This document shows, one piece after another, positions 1-12,100 of a stretch of 64,000 nt of DNA (position 1 is its first letter; each line of letters opens with the position of its first letter). Under the pieces are notes generated by a model that saw nothing but the letters and a program-made list of their open reading frames with translations, ran no database searches and was not told the origin of the DNA. The position numbers and the translations under genes were made by a program. The DNA is from Branchiostoma floridae. Lineage: Eukaryota; Chordata; Leptocardii; Amphioxiformes; Branchiostomatidae. The DNA lies in contig NC_049983.1 of the NCBI RefSeq assembly GCF_000003815.2, forward strand, positions 23,066,557 through 23,130,556. Direction: 5' to 3'.

Positions 1-59
1 GTTTGAGTGGGAGTATATTAGATAAAGTTTTGAATTAGTTCTAAGATGTAAAGCCTTAC

Positions 60-2123
60 CCGTGTCTGAGAGCAGCATGGTCTTGAGGTCCGGGTTGTCC
101 TTCCAGAAGCTCCACAGATCGCTGTAGCTGAGGAAGCGGTACACCGGCCAGTACGGGCTCTTCGGACCGTCCGTCTCCACGTCTTTGATGGGGATCAGCG
201 CGTTCTGGAGAAATTTTGTGAAGATATCAAGATATTTTAATTTGATTTGTATTGTTTCTGCCTCTGTTAGTAGGACAAGTCCTTTGTAATAGCCACAGGA
301 TAGTTGGACAGCCCTGGCTGTGCGTGCTGAACAGCCAAACCGAGAAGTAAATAAAGATTTCGTGATAAGATGAGATAGTTACACAAATATCTACCAGATG
401 GGACTCTGCTGTTGCTGTTGCAAAATCTCTTTGTCAGTGCACACAGGACATAGTGGAGGTATCATAGCCTTACGTATTGCTTGTACTGCGGATCGCCTAG
501 AGAGTTCCACTTCCTCTGGAAGGCGGTGTACAGCGTCCGGTCATAATCCGTCCGCGCCACTGACGTAATGAAGTTCCCGCGGAAACCGTCCGCCTCTGAT
601 GATCTGTAGATGTCGGTCACGCCTGGAGTCTGGGAGAGAGCAGACATTTCTTCAAACGTTGAGCTTTGTAGACATCTGGTGTGCATCTAGAATTCTGTTA
701 GAATGCTATCATATCTCTGCTCTAAATTGAATTGAGAGGGTAATTGACGTTAACGCATTGTTTCAAGTGTCCACTTTCTACCGGACAGCGACTACAGTTG
801 GATATGTACATGAGTAACATTATGTTCCATAATTGGAATTTGAAGCAAGAATAAGCAATCAGAAATGTGAATTTCAGAAATTCGACAAAGGCATTCACAC
901 GTGTAGTACTAAGGGATATATATGCGTCATACAGGACTTTGAAAGTTTGGGTAGGCTATATGATAAAAAAAGTTAGCTTTGCTTCGCTCACTCGATGTTT
1001 TTATTCGGTGGTTGTAGCAAAGGACCAGGCGTTATGACACCATATACACCTTGGACGGGTCATTAGCCATTAAATATTTACCTGCTTGTAAATCTCTGCG
1101 TTCGGCACGGCCTGGGATCCCTCCGTGTTGTTGTAGTTCATGATGCCGTCCATCACGATCACGCCCTGGAAGTTGGCGGGGGTGAGGCCGCTCTGTTCCA
1201 GGTAAGGCATCAGGGAGTAGGTCACCCACTGGCGGCTGCCGCAACCGAACTGATAACAGGCCGACTGGGTCTCTTTTCCTATGGAAGGAACAAGGTGATA
1301 TCGTTACCGGATTCTTACCGGGTTTGCCAGCTTTGTGCCGCGTGTGAGTACGCTCTGTTCTAGGTACGTCATCAGGGAGTAGGTCACCCACTGTCTACTG
1401 CCGCAGCCCCACTCATAACAGACCGACTGGGCGTCGTTTCCTGTGGTGGTGGTGGAGGGTTGGGGGTTGGTGGTGATGAAGGTCATATTATCGTTGGTTC
1501 CAACAGAAAAGCAAGAAAAGCAACGCTCACCATGAGTTTTCAGTCGAGGATAAACAAGAGAACAGTTACTTATAAGCAGCAGGATAGATTTCGGAAACGT
1601 TCAGCATCCACTATCTTTCGTCAGTGATTTGTATCAATTGAAATCTGACTTAGGAAGAAGACATGCCGCTACAGTGAGCGTAGTTCAGTACCTAGAAGTG
1701 GTCAATGGCCTTGCGCTGAGCAAACTCGTTAAAAAAAGAAATGAAAACTAACTGCAACTGCAAGTGTTTGCGAAAGAAAAATAGGTAACAGTCCCTAACG
1801 TACGATCCTCTCTCTCCCAGAAGTCAAAGGCCACGAAGCCGACGGTGTACTCCTGCAGGCAGGGCTGTGAGGAGATGACCCGTGCCGCCTCCATGAGCGC
1901 CGCCATGCCGGAGCCGTTGTCGTTCACCCCGGGGGAGTTCCGTTGAGTGTCGTAGTGCGCCGCTAACAGTACGGGCTTGTCGTTAGGCGTGTTGGACTGG
2001 CGCCCGTTCCACAGAGCAAGGATGTTAGACGCTTGGATCTGGGGGGTTGGAGAAGAAAACTATTGGGATATTGAAACAGCAACACACTTCCAAGAGACAC
2101 GCACACACACACACACAAACACA

Positions 2124-2186
<63 letters not shown>

Positions 2187-2249
2187 TCACTCACGCACAC
2201 TCAGGCACACACACACACGCACACTCTCACACACACACTCACTCACTCA

Positions 2250-2297
<48 letters not shown>

Positions 2298-2337
2298 AAC
2301 ACACGCACACTGACACACACACACACACGCACGCACG

Positions 2338-2368
<31 letters not shown>

Positions 2369-2521
2369 ACGCACACACACACGGACAAACACACACACAC
2401 ACACGGACATACACACACGAGCGCGTGCGCACACACACGCACACACACACACAAACACACAAACACACATGCTGACATACACGTACACACACACACACAA
2501 ATACACACACACACAAACACA

Positions 2522-2574
<53 letters not shown>

Positions 2575-3622
2575 ATACACACATGTACACACACACAGAA
2601 TCCCAGAACACATACCTTCCTGTCGGACAGCAGAAAGGCGTCCATGAAGATCTGCATGCCGTAGTCCTCCATGGTCCGGATGAAGTACTCTGCCGTGGCG
2701 CGCTTGGCGTCGGCGCCGGTCACGTGGTGCCGGGTGGAGCTGAACCGGTCCGTCAGCAGCGCGCGCAGGTTGGACCGGGAGCTAGTGGTGTCCGCAGCGC
2801 CGGATAACGCTGGAAGACATGTAAAATCATTATTACATTGTATTAGACTCGTGTGTTTAGGACATATTACATTGGTGTGTGTGTAGGACATCGCACTGTG
2901 TGTGTTCGGTGACGGGTAGAGCTGAAGCGGTCCGTCAGCAAGGCACGCAGGTTGGACCGAGAACTCGTGGTGTCGGCAGCGAGGGCAGATGCTGTAAGGC
3001 ATGAAGAATCAGTATCAGTATAGACTTATGTATTTATTACATCATAGTGTGTGTTTGGTGGCGGACAGAGCTGCACTGGTCCGCTTGCAGGTCCCACAGA
3101 TTGGACCGGGAACTCCTGGTGTCGGCAGTGCGGGTGGATGCTAAGTAAAATATATTAAAAGTTATAAGTATAAGACTCGCACGCTTATGTATTTAGAACA
3201 TCACATTGTGTGTGTTTGGTGCTGGGCACAGCTTAATCTATCTATTATGAGGGCACAGAGGTGATGATGGTGAACTGGTGATATCAGTCTTTTATTTCTG
3301 TATTCAAGAGGCGCACGAAGTCTCACTATTGTGGTAGACTGGCATCACCTACTTACCAAGTTGACAATTACGGGCATGCCTACCATATTGGTACCACTTT
3401 TACTGTCAAATTAGCTATAGTTTCACTTCTACAAGTAAGTCATGGCTACATGCATCTCACTAGTATCACTTGTAAACTACCACACGATATGTTCTCAAAT
3501 TTTCCCATTTCAAAATGAGTCGAAAATTAATGAGCGGGCTAATATTATCCATAGAATTTACTTGTTGTGGCCTTACCTGAGAAACACAGGACGAGGAGAG
3601 CACAAACTGTCCCCAGCGTCAT
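60..3622 (-). CDS. M28-family zinc metallopeptidase, paralogue A (5' part; 3' end off the window)
   Basis: Six coding exons read leftwards: 3577-3622 (ATG at 3622), 2616-2809, 1804-2038, 1082-1278, 474-629 and 60-204. All have AG/GT borders and consistent phases, giving 324 residues before the model leaves the window. Residues 1-15 form a signal peptide ([15 protein letters not shown]). The M28 fold is shown by HYDT (His108), GVNDNGSG (Asp120), FDFWERE (151-157) and VMDGIMNY (Asp202), matching zinc-ligand positions of known M28 aminopeptidases. Compared without gaps with the paralogue at 9192-18517, residue 154 is Trp where the paralogue has Glu of the EE pair, the family's general base; the ligand Glu155 is kept. 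The last zinc-ligand His would lie beyond the left edge. An acceptor at 3663 suggests a 5' non-coding exon further right. Secreted or luminal, substrate unknown; catalysis doubtful. Confidence 0.85.
1340..1440 (-). repeat. Partial copy of M28-A exon 4 with its 3' splice site
   Basis: Reads CACCACAG/GAAACGACGCCC and then about 100 nt closely matching the start of the exon at 1082-1278. The offset is 162 bp. It encodes the variant [20 protein letters not shown] in frame, then drifts into non-matching sequence. No good donor ends the copy at the homologous point, so it is probably a non-functional exon fragment. Confidence 0.75.
2097..2597. repeat. (CA)n / (TG)n microsatellite filling M28-A intron 2
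   Basis: About 500 bp of mostly CA dinucleotides with CG, CT and AA interruptions. It occupies nearly all of the 577-bp intron between exons 1804-2038 and 2616-2809, beginning about 20 nt from the donor. The transcript carries (UG)n. Confidence 0.98.
2899..3250 (-). repeat. Two clear and one faint partial copies of M28-A exon 2 with 3' splice site
   Basis: Copies of the exon-2 start and its acceptor have exon-side edges at 2991 (offset 182 from 2809) and 3140 (offset 149). Both retain the coding-like core for DTxSSRSNLR followed by the RF/ALLTD region with decay. A third remnant near 3205-3235 keeps only the GTGTGTTTGGTG spacer and a few exon bases. The copies lie upstream of the true exon in transcription, so each offers a competing acceptor (TACAG, TTAG). 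Confidence 0.7.
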
Positions 3623-5729
3623 GTTGTTGGACTGTAGGTGTTTTGTTTCACTGAAATTCTACCTGTGCAAAACAAACAAAACAGAAATCATGAAACTGAA
3701 GGACCTCAATTATCTACATGTAGTTATTGTACTGCTATGCTAATGGTAATACTATGTTTTTACTAGTACTACTGCCTTACATAACATCACACTACGCCTA
3801 CAGGATGAAGAATACAATACACTAGCGGGTTCTGAAAAGTCTTGGTCGAAGGCATATCAGAAAACCTTAAAAAGTGTATAAGAGAAATCTAATCTCAAGA
3901 CAGACAGTAGCACAAGCAGGAAAACTATGGTAAAAACCAATGCATCAAAAGAACTAGTGTCAACTATTGAACTCTGATTCGTTTGAAGCTGCCGACCGCA
4001 ATGTGATGATTTTGGGTTCACTTCCGTCCCCCCACACGTCCTGCAGTACGAGCATGGGATTTAATCCATTTTCCCACCTCTACTCCTCTGTTGTGCCCTT
4101 CTCTACTATCATATCAAAACGTTTACCCAGTTGTAGTATCAAAATAGAAATGCCAAGATTTTATCGCGAGCCAATACAAAATACCTCTTTATTTGGGGAC
4201 GTAGCCAGTTCTGTAAATCGCCGTGAGAAAATAACCTGTCCTGTGTGTAGGTGGGAGTGGACGCGTTGGGTCTTTTCGAATGTTTCAGTCAACATGTAGA
4301 ATTATATGATAAATGTGTAGGATAATGTGTACTTCATAGCGTCGTATACAAATAGATAGGTAATGAAAAAAATATAGATAGGAAAACTCACAAGCGATTA
4401 ATTTTCTAATTCTCATGTCATCTTTTCTAGACTATATTAGAAGTTTGTTTTTACAGGTTTTCATGCAATGTTGAACAGATTAAAGTTGCCACAAAACTGA
4501 TTTTCAGAATAGAAATAATGTTAAATTTGGTGACGTGCTAATCCTCATAATGATAGATACACCGCTGACAAAATATTAAATTTAGGGATTTAGAAATGCA
4601 ATAAAAGATTATGAAATATTTGTGAATACCTATTTGGTAACGTTAAGAATCCAAGGTTTATGTAACGCATACAAGGTGTGTACGTTGCATAGTCTAGTAA
4701 GTCAACGGTTCGTCTGAGAGCATAGTCTTAAGTTGAAGGCCCAATTGCATCCTTTTGTCTGGCGTCGTATTGAAAAGTAAAATTTACTTCAAAACTAAAC
4801 TTTTAACAAAGGTAGAGCCAATACAAGTACACTGGCTAGGGGTGGGGCCAATTTTGCACATTATGTATAACTTAAAAGCATAGAGAAGGCAACAGAGTTT
4901 TTCTCTTGTACGTAAAAAGAACCCAAGACTGACAGGAGTTGGTGTGACCACTTGGTGTGCTTGGCTGAAAACGTGTGTCGCTCCGTTCCGGGGCCCCAGT
5001 GCTGTTGAGCAGATGGTCCTGATATCATAATCGAGGCCCCTACATAGTTAGTTTGGGTTACACATATTTTTCTGCATTAACGTACAAGAGGGTTCAGAAA
5101 GCATGGAAAATATGGAGCGTACCTGTATCCAAAGTTGTAGGAAGAGTCGCGTTGGAGAGAACCTTCCTCTCGTGGGTCTTCTCTCGCCTCCCAACACTCG
5201 ACTGTGAGAAAATCCGGCTCCCGGTGCTTCATACACACACTGTGTACCCAGTACCGGGGACATTTGTTATTTTTTTACAACGCCTACGCTACTTACACAA
5301 CACCTGCATGCCTGTCATCTTTCTCAACTCAATACTCGACAAGTAGGGGGAGGGCAGGCACTTCGTTCTGCGATGGGATAGATAAAAATAAGTGCTTATC
5401 ATTAATTGAGATCTTTCCCTGTTGTTATTTCGACAGTTTACAGAAAAACATCCATATTTTGAGTAGTGATTTAGTTCTTACATACTGGAGTAAAACAACA
5501 GTTAAACACTATATAATGAAATTTAAATATTTGTACACGTAACAGTTTACATCATAACTTTGAATGTATGCTAAATCTGTGTTTTTGCTTTATTTTTCAA
5601 TTCACCAGTGAAGAACAGGGAGATTTAATGAGAGAAATATTCAGACAGACAGACAGACATACACATACACATGTACAAAGACAAACCGTAGATACAAGAA
5701 ACTCATATGCTAACGCTTGCCATCAATTC

Positions 5730-5900
5730 TCATAACTCCACTGGACGCCATAATACCGCCACATGAAAAAAAAACCTATAAAGTTATTCAAAGGGATGGC
5801 CAATGCAACATCAGTTATCCCGAGGTATATAAACTTCAGATGTTAAGGTGTTGAGAAGGCCCCTATAATAATGATGAACCGATCGTTGTTATGAGAGTTG
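5730..5900. repeat. Dispersed MITE-like repeat, copy 1
   Basis: Similar to 46130-46400. Both begin with CACTGG-GCC-A-TACCGCCACATGA, share CCAATGCAACATCAG, ATCC-GAGGTATAT and GAGAAGGCC in the same order, and end with TGAGAGTTG. Boundaries are approximate. Confidence 0.6.
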
Positions 5901-6250
5901 ATCGTACACCAAAAGGCTGCCGTGTGAGTGGGACACACCATACAGTGATGGCGGCTCGGTGTACAGTTGTAGATCTGTGCTCACGTAGGTAGCTTCCCTC
6001 CCACGGGTGTTAGTAAGATAGCATCGGTACCGACACAACACACCTGTTTTCTTTGCCACATGTTTATATGCTTGCCTGTTTGTTTGTTTGTGATAGACCG
6101 GGCTAATCGTTATGCTCGTGACAACGACGCCACCTGGCGGTATTTTACTGCTCTACACCAGTCGCTTGTAACATGATAGACCGACTCGATAGCACTTCAA
6201 AAGGTAGAAATGAAAAATACAACCATGAACATACAAATGTCTGACAAATA

Positions 6251-6468
6251 CTGTAAATGCAGAAACTTTCGTGGTGGTTTAATGTTTGCGGTTTTCGCGG
6301 TGGCCGTTTCACCGCGAACTTAAAACCACCGCGAACATTTCGCGAACATTTTTTCCATGGCAGTAAGAGACTACAGTGCATGGTGCTACCGCGAACTAAT
6401 CCACCGCAAAAAGTCCTTTTTCCCGCTACCGCGAAATTAAATCCCCGCGAACTTAAATACATTTACAG
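6251..6468. mobile_element. MITE with TA target duplication
   Basis: Terminal inverted repeats CTGTAAATG.. / ..CATTTACAG are flanked by TA on both sides (6249-6250 and 6469-6470). The interior is rich in short CGCGAA/ACCGCG inverted motifs. No coding capacity; 218 bp, fitting a Tc1/mariner-like MITE by its TA duplication. Confidence 0.7.
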
Positions 6469-7608
6469 TAAATGCAGCCACTAACCCAATGGTAGTCAAC
6501 CCGCTAACTGCGTTGCTATCATAGATCGTACTGCTAATTGTGATGAACAGTACGAGCTAGTTAGTAGAAATTTGCCAACCAAAGCCATGGTCACATTTCC
6601 AAACCGGGGCCCGGGAGAGCGTTCATTATTACGAGAACGAAAATTTTCGCGAAATATGCAGAAATTGTGCTGGTGACTATCTGCTTAATTTGATTTTGTG
6701 TTTTGTGGTCTTTTGCAGCATACCTTTCCGTTCCTGCCAACGTCCCGGTCAGAGCCGGTTTGGAAATATAAACTACCGACTTGACTTTGAGTTTGACTTT
6801 ATTGACGATGAGACAAGTCATTACACTACGGACCTTGGCAAAAGATGAGACAGAATGATTGCTAATCATAAACACCCCAATTTATTTCTTTGTGCCATTT
6901 TTTCAGCCCACAAAAGATTTGCTTGGAGGTGTTTGAATAGTCATCACTGGACAAAGTACAATGGGTGTGTTTGGAAGCCGAAACCATGGAAGGTTTCGGC
7001 CACCCTTAACAAGCTAGCCTATCGAAACTTCTGCACGTTCGCAAATGGATTTTTGATAACACCTCAGCTTCAAACCCTATTTAAAAATTCAAACCCCCCA
7101 ATCAACGTCCCTTTGTACTACATTTTAAGTACCGGAGCGTGGTAGTACACATAAAGAGGCGACCGTCAGACAGTTTCAAAAGACGGCGATCGTTTTCGAG
7201 ACGGAAATTGGAGTCAGCTACTGTGAAACCGCACCCAATCTTCCTATATAAGGTATACTCTCTACCAGACAAGCAATGCTGGCCATAGTGGGGATGACTT
7301 GCCTGGAATGTTTGCCCACAGTAGAGTAACATTTGCCCGCACAAGATAAAGTGTTAGTTGTTACCCTTCCCGCGGACTGACTTCATCCTTTAACTCGATT
7401 AATTTTGGCCAAATTCTACTATGCATTTCCCTAGGCTTGATGGGGCTAACTACTCCTAATACCAAGTTTGATTCTTTTGCCTCTAATTTCCTAGCCTCCT
7501 TTCGTAGACTTTTAGCAGCGCCGGCTTTTCCCGATTTTCAATATGGGCTAAACGTTCTGCTTGTTTTCTATACCTCTAAGTGCCGATGTTCCAAATTGCG
7601 AGTGACCC

Positions 7609-7731
7609 CCCCCCCCCCAAAAAAAAATGTGCAGGACACTACTAACTTCTTGTGTTACTGAATACACGATATGGGGGCACCCATGCATTTTCGCTTCTTG
7701 TCACCCCCCCCCCCCCCCCCCCAAAAAAAAA
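7609..7731. repeat. Two poly-C/poly-A tracts
   Basis: C(10+)A(9) at about 7609-7627 and a longer C run followed by A(9) at about 7704-7731. The minus strand presents long G runs able to form quadruplexes. A third C run lies at about 8972-8987. Confidence 0.9.
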
Positions 7732-8775
7732 GAAAGAACAATTATGAAACGGTCGGGTATGATAAAGACTAGTCAGCGATATGACAATGCTAGTGGGTGT
7801 GTGCAAATGGGTGTGTCACTCAAAGTTTCGGTGTAAATGCTGAGTTTCGGTCACGTCAGCACCGAAACTTTCTTGTTTTTTCTCAAAGGTTTCGGTAAAC
7901 AATGCTTTGAATAACATTTATATCAAATGTCGATTTAGCCTATTTTTCCAAGGAGAAATCGACCACTCCTATTGACAAAAGGGTAAAGATACAAAGCAAT
8001 GCTCAGCCCCGAGTGATTGGCGAAGCTGTTACAAGTTGACACATCCGTTACTATCAATTTTCTTCTAACAGTGACTGTTTATTAAAGGTAGAGAACATAC
8101 CGCAAATTTTTGACACGCCCCTTTGTTAGAATGCCAAAGCTTTGGGGATTTCGATATGGTCAGCATTTAACTGCAGAAAAACTAGAAAATGCGTCCTTCT
8201 GTAATTCATTTCTAGTTTTTCTGCAGTTTTCTTTTGAAACTCCTTTGTTTTCTTCTTCAAATATCGCGCTAGACTTATATTGGGTTTCTAGTGTATAAAG
8301 CCGTAAATTAAGTTTGCATGGCAAAGAAAGTACGTAAGTAGGGGGAGAAAAGAGCGACAGAAATACAGAATGAAGGAAATAGAAAAGAAAGGAGAAAGAA
8401 TAAAGAAAAGGAAGGAAGGAAAGATTTTTCAAAAGAGTGGTTATCTTCTCACATCGGTCCAAACAGTCGGCGCTTTTTTGTTCTTTGCCGTGTTTGCTTC
8501 TGAGCTAGTCTCTACCAGGCTCCGTGGATCGGTGGTCTAATTGTAGAAATTGTAATTGTACGCTAGGGGAGTCGGTCGGCCAGTAAAAACATTACCCTCA
8601 CCACGTCGTGGTGCGTGGCAAAAACATTTGAGTCCTTCGTGTTGATTATGTTCTACTTCTGAGCGACCTTCTCATGTTTGTGTTGCCAACTTGGCTCCTA
8701 CCGCGAAACTTTTGTCCGCCGGCTCGGGTTGGGTTTCCGAAACTATGGAGCCTTTAGAGGGTTTCAGGGGTCAGC

Positions 8776-9054
8776 TGACGTTATAGCTATAGCCTCCTAC
8801 ATCGGCCTCTCTGGGGGCATTGGCGTAAGTTGTTGGGGGCGAGTACAAGCTTCCAGCAACCTCCTTGCTTCCAGGCATAACGTTATATGATCTTATATTC
8901 CTTTTCCGGCATTTTTCCTTTCGCGGCATATTTTCCTTCCCGGCGTATTCTCAGTTTAAAAACGCGAATAGACACCCCCCCCCCCCCACACACACACGCA
9001 CACAACAACGTACGCCAATGCCACAGAGAGGCCGGTGAATGAGGCTATGACGTC
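8776..9054. repeat. Inverted repeat directly upstream of the M28-B TATA box
   Basis: The left arm 8776-8836 (ATAGCCTCCTACATCGGCC, then TCTCTGGGGGCATTGGCGTA) pairs with the right arm 9003-9054 in reverse complement at about 85% identity. Roughly 165 bp separate the arms. Possibly a foldback element that now forms part of the promoter. Confidence 0.6.
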
Positions 9055-9070
9055 AGATTGAACGTGAGGG

Positions 9071-9076
9071 TATAAA
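9071..9076 (+). promoter_or_regulatory. TATA box of M28 paralogue B
   Basis: TATAAA stands 116 bp before the start codon in GGGTATAAAGGCC. Transcription would start near 9100, giving a short unspliced 5' leader. The right arm of a 50-60 bp inverted repeat (about 9003-9054) ends just upstream. Inferred from sequence only. Confidence 0.5.
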
Positions 9077-9191
9077 GGCCGCTGTACTCGCTGTGTACTT
9101 TATCTAGAGTTCACTCGCTCCGTGGTCTTCTCACTGTGTGCATAACAGGCGCTCGGAACCTCTACATTTCTCACAAAGCCGTATTTCCAAC

Positions 9192-12100
9192 ATGACAGCC
9201 ATGTTCAGGACAGCATTCTGCGCGATGATAGCCCTGGTGTCAGCACTAGGTAAGTGTATGTGTTTTTTCTGAGTAATAAAAATAAAAGTATGGGCTTTAG
9301 CTGTCTAATTTAAGGGCCCCGGTCACGTTCATTGCAAGTGGGGTTGCATTTTTTTCTTTGGCGTAACTGCAAGATGTTTAAACCAGAATACAAATGTTCT
9401 GCTTTCAAATTGCGCCATGATACCAATTGTGTTCTTTTGGCAAAGCCGCTTTACACGACTTGGGTACCTGACTTCGGTTGGGGAGGTAAAAGGCGGTGGA
9501 AGGAGAGGAATGGGCTCCGCCTCCCAATACACCTTTCTCACGCGGCGGCCATGATAGATTGAAGACGAGGTCAATGAGGCAAACAGACAAAACTTATTTC
9601 TAAAATCAGCTCCTATTTAGATTTCCCCCAAACCACACAAATTTTCACAATATAAGATCAAATAATAAACATTATAACTAGTGTTATGCACCGAAAGATG
9701 TATCAATTTAGAGTAGCGTAGACTGACCCCATCGTCCCTTAAGAGATGCAAAATAAAAACATAATAATGCATATATTCGACGGACATGCAGCCAAATCTC
9801 TTATTGGTCACTTTCCTAATTGGAAGGCTATAATTGGTTGAACTGCTAATTATGATGGACAGTCTTTTGTTTGCCTCATTGAACTCGTTTTAGATCTATC
9901 ATGGCCGCCGCGTGAGAAAGGTGTATACCGAGGCCTAGACACAGTGGATAACAATCCACAGTCCCTAGGGCTTCAAAAATGCTAGGAGACTGGGTTTGCC
10001 TACCTACTTTACCACCTTCGGCGTGCGATCGTAAAATAAGGGTATATTTGGGATTGTTATGTACTATGTGTCGTATAATACACAAATACCAGCTGTTATA
10101 TTTCGGAAAATGCTGTCTTATATCCTTGCCGGTGGTCGGTAACTGTAACTGTTTGTGGCTGTAACACCCTCTTTGGAAAACTAGAGCTAGATAAGCAATG
10201 AAAAATACGCGTCGGCTGTGTCTAACGATCGGCTAAACATTGACATTGTGATAAATTGAACCTTAAATCAGGGTCAAATGCTTTGTTTTCGTCGCGGTCA
10301 CGGCTGGACGGGTGTGTTGGGAACACATCTGTTTATCCTGTAGCAGTAACAGTAACACTAAACAAGGACACTTTTTCAGCCCGAATGATGCATATAAGGT
10401 TTCGTACGTACAGACTTCAGCTTAACCTTAATTGTACACGTTTTCTACATTGCTGTGGCCTGCGAAACTCAGGCGATTGTTGTTCATTTCACTGGTGTTT
10501 ATTTTCTTATCAGCAGGTAAATAAGTGACATATTAATGTGTGTCTAGAGCAGAGTACGTAGGCCAGACGTTGCCTTGTGGACGAAAACTATCCCAAACAG
10601 TTTGTTAGTTCGGAGACCTTCTATATCCATTAAATATTCTAATTATGCAAATGACTTTCACAACTGCCTAATCTATGATTGGTTATGTAAACCTTTGACT
10701 AAGTCACAATATTTACACGTCAGTCATCAATTTGTACTACTTGTCACTTTTGCATGTATTTGAGTCCTATAGTGGAAAACACTATAAATATCGATTTTTT
10801 TTCGATTATTTACAACGTTGTCCATTATAAGAGCCAAATACACGTAACATATGTAGTTTATGGCAGGTGGGAGATTATCAGATCCTAATTATGCAAATAT
10901 TTCAATAACTTTTTTTATACCTAGGCCTGCTGCCAGCCAAATCCCCACTCTAACCTGGAGGTTTAGGGTTAGGGTTAGGGTTGGGGTTAAGGTTAGGGTT
11001 GGGGCAATGGCTATGGCTATATGGCTATATGGCTATATGGCTATACGGCTATATGGCTATATGGCTATATGGCTATATGGCTATATGATGGCTATATGGC
11101 GGCTATATGGCTATATGGCTATATGGCTATATGGCTATATGGCTATATGGCTATATGGCTATATGGCTATATGGCTATGGCTATGGCTATGGCTATGGCT
11201 ATGGCTATTGCTATGGCTATGGCTATGGCTATGGCTATGGCTATGGCTAGGGTTAGGGCTAGGGCTAGGGTTTAGGGCTAGGGCTAAGGAGTAGGGCTAG
11301 GGTTGGGGTTGGGGTTGGGTTGGGGTTAGGGCTGGGGTTGGGGTTGGTGTTAGGGTTAGGTTTAGGGTTAGGTTTAGGGTTAGGGTTAGGGTTAGGGCTA
11401 GGGTTGGTGTTGGTGTTAGGATTGGTGTTGGTGTTTATTAAAGCCTTCCAATTTCATTTGACACTAGTGTCACTAAGGCTACCTGGTACAAAGGACAATC
11501 TGTATGTCTACTGTTGAAGAGGATTATTAATGTCCTGAACAGCAAAACAAATACATCCATCCAGTCTGTTTTTCATATCAAAATCATAAGTAAACGCTAT
11601 TTGACCTTTATCACAAATTCTGGATAGTATTACTGACGTTGCCTTAAGGATCACTAAAAGCGCTGAATATAGGTACATGTACACAATGAGGGTTGGGGTT
11701 AGGGTTAGGGTTAGGGTTGGGGTTGGGGTTAGGGTTGGTGTTAGGTTTAGGGTTAGGGTTGGGGTTGGGGTTAGGGTTAGGGAGGCCATGCTCAGCTACA
11801 TTTATGTGAGACAAGATGAACTCACGTTACAATTCATTATTCAGTTCTGTGAATTTTTCCAGCCAGCCAGAGCTCTGAGGGCTAACCATTCACTATGGCG
11901 TCTGTTGACTGGGACATGCTATGGTCTTGACTTTTTTGGGTGACAGATAGCCTGTAATGCAAGAAAGAAGTTGTGTATGGACCTCTTTCCTCTCTCCTAG
12001 CAGCTTGCTCTGGAACTTCAGGGGTGTTTTTGGTCAAAATCGTCCAAGGAGATATTGTGTAGTCTAGGTACCATCCGATTTCTACCCTTGCACTCGCTCT

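Larger units (their letters stand above)
3663..9060. other. Intergenic spacer between the divergent M28 genes
   Basis: No convincing exons. It contains a dispersed repeat at about 5730-5900, a MITE at 6251-6468, poly-C/poly-A tracts near 7609-7628 and 7704-7731, another poly-C tract at about 8972-8987, and an inverted repeat at 8776-9054. A possible leader exon of M28-A may sit around 5120-5260 (minus, donor GTACGC), but support is weak. Confidence 0.6.

Noticed and set aside
1977-3002. Long open frames of His-Thr or Cys-Val repeats on both strands
   Set aside because: They are translations of the CA microsatellite and overlap real exons of the M28-A gene in the wrong frame.
10860-11294. 144-codon frame of MAIWLYGY-type repeats
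   Set aside because: Produced by the ATATGGCTAT minisatellite and TTAGGG tracts inside an intron; low complexity and no homologue.
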